Positions 1-7,157 of a DNA stretch of 12,800 nt are shown here, piece by piece (position 1 is the stretch's first letter; each line of letters starts with the position of its first letter). Position numbers and translations under genes: made by a program. Below the pieces are notes generated by a model, which was given only the letters and a program-made list of their open reading frames with translations, was not told the DNA's origin and ran no database searches. The stretch comes from Acidobacteria bacterium UBA2994 (GTDB lineage: Bacteria; Acidobacteriota; Vicinamibacteria; Vicinamibacterales; UBA8438): contig DEAA01000011.1 in NCBI GenBank assembly GCA_002346545.1, forward strand, positions 1 to 12,800. Direction: 5' to 3'.

Positions 1-43
1 GCTTGCTCCCACCGGCGTTTCTTTTTGTCCTACGATCTACCGA

Positions 44-2086
44 ATGAGGAGCTCGGTGAGCCGACATACGAACGAGCCTCCCTGGTGCGGTGCGGGACTG
101 TGGCTGGTGTTACTCGCCACCGGCGCTTGTGGAGACACGAGCCAAAACCCGTCACGTGAGACCCCCGCTCAGGCGCCCGCCACAAACGAGACGCCCGCGC
201 GCCCCCCCGAGCTGGCGATGCCACCTGGCGTGATCGTGGCTGACGCCGCCGCAAATGCGACTCGGACCGCCTTCTTCGGCGACCTCCACGTACACACGAC
301 CTACTCGTTCGATGCGTTCGCGTTCGGAACCGTGGCGACCCCGGACGATGCGTATCGCTTCGCGCAAGGGGAACCGATCGAACACCCAGCCGGATACGAG
401 GTTCGGTTGCGCACCCCGCTCGACTTCTATGCCGTGACGGACCACGCCCAGTTCCTCGGCGGAGTGGCCCAGGCGGCGGACCCTTCGACACCGTTTGGCC
501 AGCTCCCCCATGCCGAGGACCTTCATTTTTTCAATGCCCCGGAAAACCGGACGACAGACGGTCTTGTGGAACGCGTGTCCGCCTTCCGCGGGTTTATTCC
601 GCAGACGCGCACTGGCGTCGCGGACGGCAGCATCGACATCGGAATGGTGAATGACGTGGCCCGCAACGCGTGGGCCGACATCGTCGGCGCCGCACGGCGG
701 CACAATCAGCCCGGACGCTTCACTACCTTTGTGGCCTACGAGTACACCTCGTCGACCGACGAGCGCGGCAACCTGCACCGAAACGTCATCTTCCGTGACG
801 CGGATCGTCTACCAGCGCTGCCGTTCTCGCGCCTGCACAGCCAGAATCCAGAAGGGCTGTGGGACTGGATGGACCGGTTGCGCGCCCAGGGCATCGAGGC
901 GTTGGCCATTCCCCACAACTCGAACGGTTCGAACGGCCAGATGTTCACGCTGGAGGACTGGGCGGGCAACCCGCTCGACGACGGGTCGGCCGCGAGACGG
1001 ATTCGGAATGAACCCCTGGTCGAGCTGACCCAGATCAAGGGCACCTCCGAAACCCACCCGCTTCTTTCCGACAACGACGAATGGGCAGACTTCGAATTGA
1101 TGCCCTACCGGGTCGGTACCTCGCTCCCCAGCCAGCCGAGCGGCTCCTACGCCCGCGAGGCGCTGTTGAATGGGCTCAGACTGGCCGACCAGGGAACCGT
1201 CAATCCGTATCGGTTCGGGTTCGTCGGAGCCTCGGACAACCACACGGGAGCTGCTCCGCTCGATGAAGAGACCTACTTTGGCAAGGTCGGCATTCTCGAT
1301 GGCCGCCCAGACCTCCGGGGATCAGTGCCGCTCACTCCAGACATCGCGGCACTGGTCGAAGAGGCAGGCCGGCTGCGGGTCGAGGAGGTCGAGGGACGGG
1401 ACTATGCAACCGGCGGCTACGAAACCTGGAGCGCAAGCGGCCTCACCGGGGTATGGGCCGAGGAGAACACGCGGGACGCCATCTACCGGGCGTTCAGGCG
1501 CAAGGAAACATTCGCCACCTCCGGCCCGCGGATAACGGTACGCCTGTTTGGGGGTTACGGATTCGACGACACGCTGCTGACACAGGCCGCTCTCTTGGAG
1601 GAAGCCTATACGCGGGGAGTCAGCATGGGCGGCGAACTCTTGGGCGCCGACGACACGAGCCCCACCTTCATCGCCTGGGCGACGCGTGATCCCGCGTCAG
1701 CGGCACTCCAACGCCTCCAGATCGTCAAAGGCTGGACGATCGATGGCGCTCATCACGAGCAGGTCTACGATGTGGCATGCGCCGACAGTGGAAACGTCAA
1801 TCCAGCCACCCACCGCTGTCCGGACAACGGCGCCTCGGTAGATCTCACTGACTGTTCGATCGCACCCGGACTCGGCGCCGGCGAGTTGAAGACCGTCTGG
1901 CGCGATCCAGACTTCGACCCAGCCCATCGCGCGTTCTACTACGTCCGCGTACTGGAGAATCCGACCTGCCGATGGTCGACCTGGGATGCCGTGCGGGCTG
2001 GCGTCCCGCCAAACCCGAATCTGCATCCGACACTGCAGGAACGGGCCTGGTCGTCGCCGATCTGGTTCGTGCCGACGGCGAACTAA
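44..2086 (+). CDS. DUF3604 family lipoprotein, probable PHP-like metal-dependent hydrolase
   Basis: This 680-residue protein matches the DUF3604 family, which has a PHP-like metal-binding fold. Visible motifs are GDLHVHTTYS (residues 79-88, metal-type D80, H82, H84), VTDHAQFLG (131-139, D133/H134), IPHNSNGSN (289-297, H291) and GASDNHTG (395-402, D398/H400), all in the expected order. The N-terminus has a hydrophobic stretch ending in LLATGAC, a lipobox-like site at Cys29, followed by a Pro/Thr/Ala-rich linker to about residue 70, so a membrane-anchored envelope protein is likely. The ATG at 44 has no clear ribosome binding site. An in-frame GTG at 56 is preceded by AGGAG four bases upstream and would shorten the protein by four residues without touching the signal. 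The physiological substrate of DUF3604 proteins is not established; a phosphoesterase or similar hydrolase is the usual guess from the fold. The gene converges on the acylase gene with 12 bp between stops. Confidence 0.9.
   Translation: MRSSVSRHTNEPPWCGAGLWLVLLATGACGDTSQNPSRETPAQAPATNETPARPPELAMPPGVIVADAAANATRTAFFGDLHVHTTYSFDAFAFGTVATPDDAYRFAQGEPIEHPAGYEVRLRTPLDFYAVTDHAQFLGGVAQAADPSTPFGQLPHAEDLHFFNAPENRTTDGLVERVSAFRGFIPQTRTGVADGSIDIGMVNDVARNAWADIVGAARRHNQPGRFTTFVAYEYTSSTDERGNLHRNVIFRDADRLPALPFSRLHSQNPEGLWDWMDRLRAQGIEALAIPHNSNGSNGQMFTLEDWAGNPLDDGSAARRIRNEPLVELTQIKGTSETHPLLSDNDEWADFELMPYRVGTSLPSQPSGSYAREALLNGLRLADQGTVNPYRFGFVGASDNHTGAAPLDEETYFGKVGILDGRPDLRGSVPLTPDIAALVEEAGRLRVEEVEGRDYATGGYETWSASGLTGVWAEENTRDAIYRAFRRKETFATSGPRITVRLFGGYGFDDTLLTQAALLEEAYTRGVSMGGELLGADDTSPTFIAWATRDPASAALQRLQIVKGWTIDGAHHEQVYDVACADSGNVNPATHRCPDNGASVDLTDCSIAPGLGAGELKTVWRDPDFDPAHRAFYYVRVLENPTCRWSTWDAVRAGVPPNPNLHPTLQERAWSSPIWFVPTAN
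47..51 (+). promoter_or_regulatory. Shine-Dalgarno supporting an alternative GTG start at 56
   Basis: AGGAG lies four bases before an in-frame GTG (56-58), inside the first codons counted from the ATG at 44. No comparable site precedes that ATG. This makes GTG 56 a serious alternative start for the DUF3604 gene. Confidence 0.45.
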
Positions 2087-2098
2087 AGAACCTACCCT

Positions 2099-4411
2099 CT
2101 ACTCGGGCCGGAGCCAGAGCCGATGCGCCATTTCCGCATCGACCGCCTCGCGACTGTAGAGCAGCGGAAAGTACTCTCCGTTTCCCAAATGGTCAACCAA
2201 ATTGCCATAGAACGGGCTGCCCGGTTGAGCCGACTGTCCGGGGGCGTTGCTAGCCACTGACCGGTCCAGGTCAGCGAGATCGATGATGCGCCTGAAGTTG
2301 GCGCCGGTGGCGTTGACGGTCCCGAAACCGCCCGGCCGTTCCACCGTGGGAAGATCGAAGGCTGGCGACATCATGTGCGGCAGCGTGCTGGCATGCACCC
2401 GGCCGTGCCGCCACCCCGACCGGTTGGGACCAAGCTCTCGCGTCAGCCGCAGCACGGCGGCTCGCAGCCCCTCCTCGATAAACCGTCGTCGCGCCTCTTG
2501 TGATTCCGCGTCGCGGGCCCCCGCATTGACCTCATCTCTCCACCGCACGTAGAGCGCAGCGGCTATGCTGTCCCGCGTCAACCGAGCATCCCACTCGGCA
2601 ATCTGCGCCCTAGCCCACTCCACGTCCGGATCCTCGGACGTCCAGCCCTGGAACGCGACGAGGTCGCGCTCGGCCCTCAGCAGAAGCACGTCGTGCTGAA
2701 TGCGCCGATGGTCGTCGACCGTCAGCGCCGAGGCGGTCCCGAGCAGCTGGTGCAAACGGGTAATGCGTGACGTCTCCACCCCGCGCCAGGAGTGATAGAA
2801 AACGGGACGCCCTTCGTAGTCGGGCGGATGCACGTTGTTGTTCGCCGTGACGATGTAGCCCCGCTCCGGGTTGAACTCCCGCGGGAGGTCGGTGCGAAAT
2901 CCTCGCCATTCGTAGCGCCCGTCGCCCGGCACCGGCAGTCGGCCGTTCCAGCCGTCCCGGTCCGGCGTTAATCCGGTCACCTGGAGCGCGATGTTACCGT
3001 CCACATCACCGCAGATGAGACTGTGTGTCGGCACGAGCCAGTGCATGGCCCGGTCGAAGAAATCGTCGCAGCCCTTTGCCTGGGCCAGCTGGAAGCTTCC
3101 CTTGTAGGCGGCGGTGCCCGGATGCTGCACGACCGAGCGCACTGCATACGCCAATCCGTTCTCTAGATCCTCGTAGAACACCGGCCCATGGCGACTGAAC
3201 TTCAGGACCACCCGTTCCGGATCCCGTCCCTTGACCGGAATTTTCTCCTCGAGCAGGCGTAGCGGCTCCCAGCCGTCCTGCCAACGCACCAGGGTCGGAT
3301 CCTCCGGGTGCAGCTGCTCGACGTAGACATCGACCATATCGGTGCCGGCGAAGGTGAAGCCCCAGGCCAGCCTCTCGTTGTTGCCCGCATCGACTCCGGC
3401 GAACGGCGGCTCCCCACCCCCGATCACGTTCCAGCCGGGCGCCACTAGATGGACGAAGTAGCGAAGGGCTGGCATCTCGATGCGACGGTGCGGGTCGTTG
3501 GCCAGGATCGGAACACCGGTCGGACTGCGCGCACCGCTCATCACCCAGTTGTTACTCCCCTCGATGCCGGCCGGGCCCTCGACCATGCGGGCCACCGGGA
3601 TCCCCGATGCGAGTCCGCGATACGCCTCCACCACCTCGAGCGCTGGCAAACGACCGGGCAAGAACGGGTCGCCGTCGCCGGTCTCCATCGCCTCGATGAT
3701 CTTGTCAGTGATCAGTCCGACATCGAGACCTTCGGGCACCACCAGGTCGTCCCACGGATCAGGACCGGCCAGACGATTCGCCTCCTCGACACCCAACCGC
3801 GCCACGTCGCGGGCCAGCCGCATCTCCTGAATGGCGTGCCCCCTCACACTGGGCACGGCCAGCGCGGCCCACCGCAGCACCACCGTCTCCGCCGTCCAGG
3901 GCTCCGGCACGATGCCGGTGAGCTGGAACTCGACCGGCAGGTTGTCGCGATGTTGGTCGATGTAGGCGTTGACGCCGGAGGCATGCGCCGTGAACAGCCG
4001 CTCAGCATCGGGATGGTAGCTGGACCACTCCGAGTCGTCCCAGGGACCGCGATACATCATCAGCCTGGTCCTGCGGTCGTAGTCGAGCGCGAGCGGACCA
4101 AAGATCTCCGCCAGGCGCCCTTCATGCCAGCGGCGCCACATCTCCATCTGCCAAAGGCGGTCCTGGGCCATGACATACCCCTGGGCAAAGAACAGATCGT
4201 CGTCATTCTCCGCGTAGATGTGGGGCACGCCCCAGCGGTCGCGCACCACTTCGACCGCCTCGCCAAGCCCTGGCACGACCAGTTCGCCCTCAATCTGCGC
4301 TAGGGCTTTATGAGCAAGCTCGTCGAGTGAAACGGCTGGCAAAGGGCCGCCACAACCTGCCGTGATCAGGCATACCAACACATAGAGCAAACGTATGCTC
4401 AAGGTTCTCAT
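2099..4411 (-). CDS. Penicillin acylase family lipoprotein (Ntn hydrolase)
   Basis: This 770-residue protein is a member of the penicillin/acyl-homoserine-lactone acylase family (peptidase S45), N-terminal-nucleophile amidases made as a precursor that cleaves itself into alpha and beta chains. The alpha part shows VVRDRWGVPHIYAEND (55-70), AQGYVMAQDRLWQME (76-90) and HEGRLAE. The beta chain would start at Ser286 in IEGSNNWVMSG, followed by ILANDPH. Later landmarks are SRHGPVFYED, VTANNNVHPP and a C-terminal PGQSAQPGSP. The chosen start gives a short signal with LITAGC (Cys20), a lipobox-like site, and has GGAG four bases upstream. The frame stays open to 4876, but the extra 155 codons carry no family similarity and would cover the neighbouring gene's start. 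The family includes penicillin G, cephalosporin and quorum-signal acylases; this substrate is unknown, and the envelope location suits scavenging of amides or signal quenching. Confidence 0.93.
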   Translation of the reverse strand: MRTLSIRLLYVLVCLITAGCGGPLPAVSLDELAHKALAQIEGELVVPGLGEAVEVVRDRWGVPHIYAENDDDLFFAQGYVMAQDRLWQMEMWRRWHEGRLAEIFGPLALDYDRRTRLMMYRGPWDDSEWSSYHPDAERLFTAHASGVNAYIDQHRDNLPVEFQLTGIVPEPWTAETVVLRWAALAVPSVRGHAIQEMRLARDVARLGVEEANRLAGPDPWDDLVVPEGLDVGLITDKIIEAMETGDGDPFLPGRLPALEVVEAYRGLASGIPVARMVEGPAGIEGSNNWVMSGARSPTGVPILANDPHRRIEMPALRYFVHLVAPGWNVIGGGEPPFAGVDAGNNERLAWGFTFAGTDMVDVYVEQLHPEDPTLVRWQDGWEPLRLLEEKIPVKGRDPERVVLKFSRHGPVFYEDLENGLAYAVRSVVQHPGTAAYKGSFQLAQAKGCDDFFDRAMHWLVPTHSLICGDVDGNIALQVTGLTPDRDGWNGRLPVPGDGRYEWRGFRTDLPREFNPERGYIVTANNNVHPPDYEGRPVFYHSWRGVETSRITRLHQLLGTASALTVDDHRRIQHDVLLLRAERDLVAFQGWTSEDPDVEWARAQIAEWDARLTRDSIAAALYVRWRDEVNAGARDAESQEARRRFIEEGLRAAVLRLTRELGPNRSGWRHGRVHASTLPHMMSPAFDLPTVERPGGFGTVNATGANFRRIIDLADLDRSVASNAPGQSAQPGSPFYGNLVDHLGNGEYFPLLYSREAVDAEMAHRLWLRPE

Positions 4412-4415
4412 AATG

Positions 4416-4419
4416 CTCC
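4416..4419 (-). promoter_or_regulatory. Ribosome binding site fixing the acylase start
   Basis: On the minus strand GGAG stands four bases before the ATG at 4411. With the signal peptide that begins at this codon, it supports 4411 rather than the far-upstream ATG at 4876. Confidence 0.5.
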
Positions 4420-4475
4420 ATTCTACGGCGCGGCTCACGCGGGTGGCATGCTGGACGCCGGCCACGTGGGCCGCC

Positions 4476-4684
4476 ATGACCGACTTCACGGCCACCACCG
4501 ATGATTTCCGACGCCTGGCGCTCACCCCTGAAGGGCCCGAGGACAACCCCACATGGGCAACGCCAACTTTCGGGTGAACGGCCGGACCTTTGCCACCCTG
4601 GCCGGCGTGCTCAGGACGGCCAGGCAGCTTCGCGTCGACAAGAACGCCAGGGCCGGCCGCCGACGTGCCAGGTTCCGACGCTAA
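4476..4684 (+). pseudogene. Decayed MmcQ/YjbR-family (DUF419) gene remnant
   Basis: From the ATG at 4476 one frame reads MTDFTATTDDFRRLAL and stays open until a stop near 4577. Another frame, from 4553, reads MGNANFRVNGRTFATL. Joined, these match the conserved N-terminal half of MmcQ/YjbR proteins, whose consensus is close to DDFRRLALSLPE followed by HMGHPDFRVGGKIFATL. The two blocks are in the right order and spacing but in different frames, so there is a net frameshift between about 4515 and 4553. After FATL the frame runs through VLRTARQLRVDKNAR, which may be the family's C-terminal tail, to TAA at 4682. The expected middle segment, with its GWGMVKL-like block and about 50 residues, is missing. 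The remnant has about 69 codons, against roughly 110-120 for the intact family. MmcQ/YjbR proteins have a CyaY-like fold and are proposed to bind DNA. I am confident of the family and of the disruption; the C-terminal part is uncertain. Confidence 0.7.
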
Positions 4685-4814
4685 TCCGTACGGCGCGGCG
4701 GCACACAGTAGGCTGGCGGAAACCAAGCTCCGACCGCATCCAGTGTGGTATACATCGTCGATTCTGATGGGCCAGCGGCCCGACTCCATCGCCACCCACC
4801 CCGAACGGAGTGAC
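4685..4814. other. Leader region upstream of the hydrolase-ABC operon
   Basis: This stretch lies between the YjbR remnant and the operon's first ATG and should hold the operon promoter. A TATACA at 4749-4754 resembles a -10 box, but no convincing -35 sits 16-19 bases upstream. No operator-like inverted repeat or riboswitch-like structure is evident by eye. Confidence 0.3.
4807..4810 (+). promoter_or_regulatory. Ribosome binding site fixing the hydrolase start
   Basis: GGAG stands four bases before the ATG at 4815. It supports this start over the open frame that begins at 4590, whose first 75 codons read through the YjbR remnant and leader. Confidence 0.5.
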
Positions 4815-6167
4815 ATGACCTTTCTCAGCCCCAGACGCGCCCGTGTGTTCCTACTGTCCACCCTCATCGCGGCCACCTGCGTCAGCTGCGTCGACAGCCA
4901 GGTAGCCCAGCCGGCCGAGGCAGCGCAGGCGCCCGAGATGCGGACGCTGACGCGCGACGTCTATGAGGACAAGGTAGCCGGAGGATGGATCGGCCAGGCC
5001 GTCGGCGTACTCTTTGGCGCACCCACTGAGTTCCTGTGGCCAGGCGAGATCATCCCGCACGATTTCGACGGCTACTACCGCCTGAAGCCGGAGCTCTACT
5101 ACGAGGAGGCCCAGCCCTACATCGAAGCCCAGCAATACCAGGAGATGCTGGACATCATGCGGCGGTACAAGAACGACCGCGAAAACTGGGAGCCCTACAC
5201 GCCACAACAGATGCCCTCGCAGGACGACCTGTATATCGAGTTCCTGTTCCTCCACTCCTTTCAGGAGTATGGACTCGACGTCACCGACCAGCAAATGGCC
5301 GAGGCGTGGGTGAACTACCTGGACCCCAACATGATCTGGGGCGCCAACAAAAACGCGTTCGAGAACTTCCAGGCCGAAGTCTGGCCACCGCGGTCGGGCA
5401 ACCCCGACTACAGCTCGCTCGGTAACGCCATCGACTTCCAGATTGAGTCGGACATCTTCGGCCTCATCTCCCCGGGACTTCCACAGGCAAGCAATGACCT
5501 TGCGGACCGAGCCGGTCACCTGATGAACTACGGAGACGGCGTGTATGCCGGGATGGCGGTCGCGGCCATGTACGGGGAAGCCTTCTTCGAGAGTGATGTC
5601 CGACGACTGGTCGAACACAGCCTGACAGTGATTCCTCCAGAAAGCGGGTACGCCGAGATGATCCACGACGTCATCGCGGCCCACGACACAAACCCGGACG
5701 ACTGGGAGGCGGCCTGGGAGGTCATCTTCGACAAATGGGGACAGTTTCTGGGCCTGGACGTCCGCACCAACGGCGCGTGCGTCTACCTCGGCCTCCTCTA
5801 TGGCGAGGGCGACTTCTGGAAGACCATGAACATCTCGATGCGGTGCGGTCTGGACAGTGACTGCAACCCCTCGACCTCGGCCGGCATCATCGGCACCATC
5901 CTGGGCATGTCGAACATCCCGGCCCCCTGGAATGAGCTTCGGGATCTCCCGATCAGCAACGCCTCCGCCACCCGGACACGCCTGACCGTCGAGGAGATCT
6001 ACCCCGAGGTCATCCAGTGGGACGACATTATCGCGGCCACGGTGGAGGTAGGCCACCAGAACATCGTCGCCAATGGCGGAGAAATCACCGATACGCGCAT
6101 CTCGATTCCCCGCCAGGCGCCGGTCGTGCCAGCTCTGGAGCAGGTCGCAGGTGAGGAGCCTCGATAA
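4815..6167 (+). CDS. Exported ADP-ribosylglycohydrolase-fold protein
   Basis: This 450-residue protein belongs to the ADP-ribosylglycohydrolase (ARH/DraG-like) family, whose characterised members use a two-Mg2+ site to cleave N- or O-glycosidic bonds to ADP-ribose. Family landmarks are AGGWIGQAVGVLFGAPTE (55-72, cognate to the GxxxGDALGxPxE block), QDDLY (136-140, the DD metal pair), NYGDGVYAGMAVAAMY (228-243) and CGLDSDCNPSTSAG (334-347, with D337, D339 and N341 in the DxD metal motif), so the metal ligands look intact. Residues 1-25 form a signal peptide with Cys22 and Cys25 as possible lipidation sites; neither gives an ideal lipobox. Export is notable because characterised ARH enzymes are cytoplasmic. 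It is the first gene of an operon with a sugar ABC importer, and the next GTG abuts its stop. I infer release of a ribosyl-type sugar from an external substrate; another glycoside or amide is possible. Confidence 0.88.
   Translation: MTFLSPRRARVFLLSTLIAATCVSCVDSQVAQPAEAAQAPEMRTLTRDVYEDKVAGGWIGQAVGVLFGAPTEFLWPGEIIPHDFDGYYRLKPELYYEEAQPYIEAQQYQEMLDIMRRYKNDRENWEPYTPQQMPSQDDLYIEFLFLHSFQEYGLDVTDQQMAEAWVNYLDPNMIWGANKNAFENFQAEVWPPRSGNPDYSSLGNAIDFQIESDIFGLISPGLPQASNDLADRAGHLMNYGDGVYAGMAVAAMYGEAFFESDVRRLVEHSLTVIPPESGYAEMIHDVIAAHDTNPDDWEAAWEVIFDKWGQFLGLDVRTNGACVYLGLLYGEGDFWKTMNISMRCGLDSDCNPSTSAGIIGTILGMSNIPAPWNELRDLPISNASATRTRLTVEEIYPEVIQWDDIIAATVEVGHQNIVANGGEITDTRISIPRQAPVVPALEQVAGEEPR
6154..6158 (+). 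promoter_or_regulatory. Ribosome binding site for the binding-protein GTG start
   Basis: AGGAG lies nine bases before GTG 6168, within the last codons of the hydrolase gene. It supports a GTG start that follows directly on the TAA at 6165-6167. Confidence 0.5.
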
Positions 6168-7157
6168 GTGCAGAGCCGATGGACCCGGTCCCGTTACGTT
6201 TTCCTCCCGGCGCTCGCCGCGCTCGGGCTGTTCAGTCTCGGATGCACCAGCTCGGAGCCGTCTTCTGACGATGCCGATCCCCCTGTCGTATCGAACGACC
6301 GGCCGGTCGTGGCGCTGGTCATGAAGTCGTTGGCGAATGAGTTCTTCCTGACGATGGAGGACGGTGCCCGTGCCCACCAGCAGACCAACCCGGATCGGTA
6401 TGAGCTGATCGCCGAGGGCATCAAGGACGAGCTGGATGTCGCCCGACAGATCGACCTGATGGAACAGATGGTTGCTCGTGGCGCGGATGTCTTGGTGCTG
6501 GCCCCGGCCGACTCGCAGGCCCTGGTCTCGGCTGCCGCGCGCGCCGTCGAGGCCGGCGTGACGGTAGTCAACATCGACAACCGACTCGACGAGGACGCCC
6601 TGGCGGAACGTGGTCTCGACATCCCATTCGTAGGTCCGGACAACCGAGGTGGAGCCCGACAGGCCGGCGAGGTCCTCGCCGGCACCCTGAACCCAGGGGA
6701 CGAGGTGGCCATCATCGAGGGCGCTCCCGGCGCCTACAACGCCCTCCAGCGTCGCCTCGGTTTCGAAGATGCGATGCAGGCGGCCGGCATGGCCGTGGTC
6801 GCCGCGCAGTCGGGTTACTGGGAAATGGACCGCGCCAATGGCGTGGCTGCGGCCCTGCTCCTAGCCCACCCGGAGCTGACCGCACTGCTCTGCGCCAACG
6901 ACAGCATGGCCCTGGGCGCAGCTGCCGCGGTGCGGGCAGCGGGGCGTTCCGAGGACGTGGCCATTGTCGGGTTCGACAACATCTCCGCCGTGCAGGAGCT
7001 GGTTCGGAACGGTTCGGTGCTGGCGACCGTCGACCAACATGCGGACCAGATTGCCGTCAACGGCATTGAACACGCCCTGGCCATCCTGGACGGTGGTGAA
7101 ACCCCTGCCGATCTCCAGACTGAGGTTACGCTGATCATGGCCGACACGATGCCATGA
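6168..7157 (+). CDS. Sugar ABC transporter substrate-binding lipoprotein (RbsB-like)
   Basis: This 329-residue protein has the periplasmic-binding-protein fold of the LacI/RbsB type (Peripla_BP_4). It would capture a sugar and deliver it to the permease and ATPase encoded next. The signal peptide ends in LFSLGC (Cys26), a lipobox-like site, followed by a Ser/Asp/Pro linker, so it is probably membrane-tethered. Motifs include VMKSLANEFFLTMEDGA (51-67), where N57, F59 and F60 match the ligand-stacking region of E. coli RbsB, then VVNIDNR, CANDSMALGAA and VGFDNI, with an Asp at the position used by sugar binders. ATVDQHADQI matches the segment carrying the RbsB ligand Gln. These fit a pentose or hexose ligand, but IDNR differs from the RbsB IDRQ block, so ribose itself is not certain. 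The start is GTG, directly after the hydrolase stop. The stop overlaps the ATPase start by 4 bp. Confidence 0.93.
   Translation: MQSRWTRSRYVFLPALAALGLFSLGCTSSEPSSDDADPPVVSNDRPVVALVMKSLANEFFLTMEDGARAHQQTNPDRYELIAEGIKDELDVARQIDLMEQMVARGADVLVLAPADSQALVSAAARAVEAGVTVVNIDNRLDEDALAERGLDIPFVGPDNRGGARQAGEVLAGTLNPGDEVAIIEGAPGAYNALQRRLGFEDAMQAAGMAVVAAQSGYWEMDRANGVAAALLLAHPELTALLCANDSMALGAAAAVRAAGRSEDVAIVGFDNISAVQELVRNGSVLATVDQHADQIAVNGIEHALAILDGGETPADLQTEVTLIMADTMP

Noticed and set aside
3449..4303. 284-codon open frame on the plus strand opposite the acylase
   Set aside because: Antisense shadow of conserved acylase sequence, including the Ser286 region; no recognisable motif.
4749..4754. TATACA as the operon -10 promoter element
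   Set aside because: No acceptable -35 lies 16-19 bases upstream, and single hexamers are common by chance; noted only in the leader entry.
4590..4814. 75-codon extension of the hydrolase frame upstream of ATG 4815
   Set aside because: A signal peptide and a ribosome binding site mark 4815 as the start; the extension is low-complexity Pro/Arg/Ala-rich sequence read out of frame through the YjbR relic.
4412..4876. N-terminal 155-codon extension of the acylase frame on the minus strand
   Set aside because: It precedes a clear signal peptide start at 4411 with its own ribosome binding site, has no family similarity, and would lie antisense to the YjbR relic and the hydrolase start.
4851..6377. 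508-codon open frame on the minus strand opposite the hydrolase gene
   Set aside because: It is a high-GC antisense shadow of a clearly conserved gene; its translation is Val/Asp/Arg-rich with no recognisable domain.
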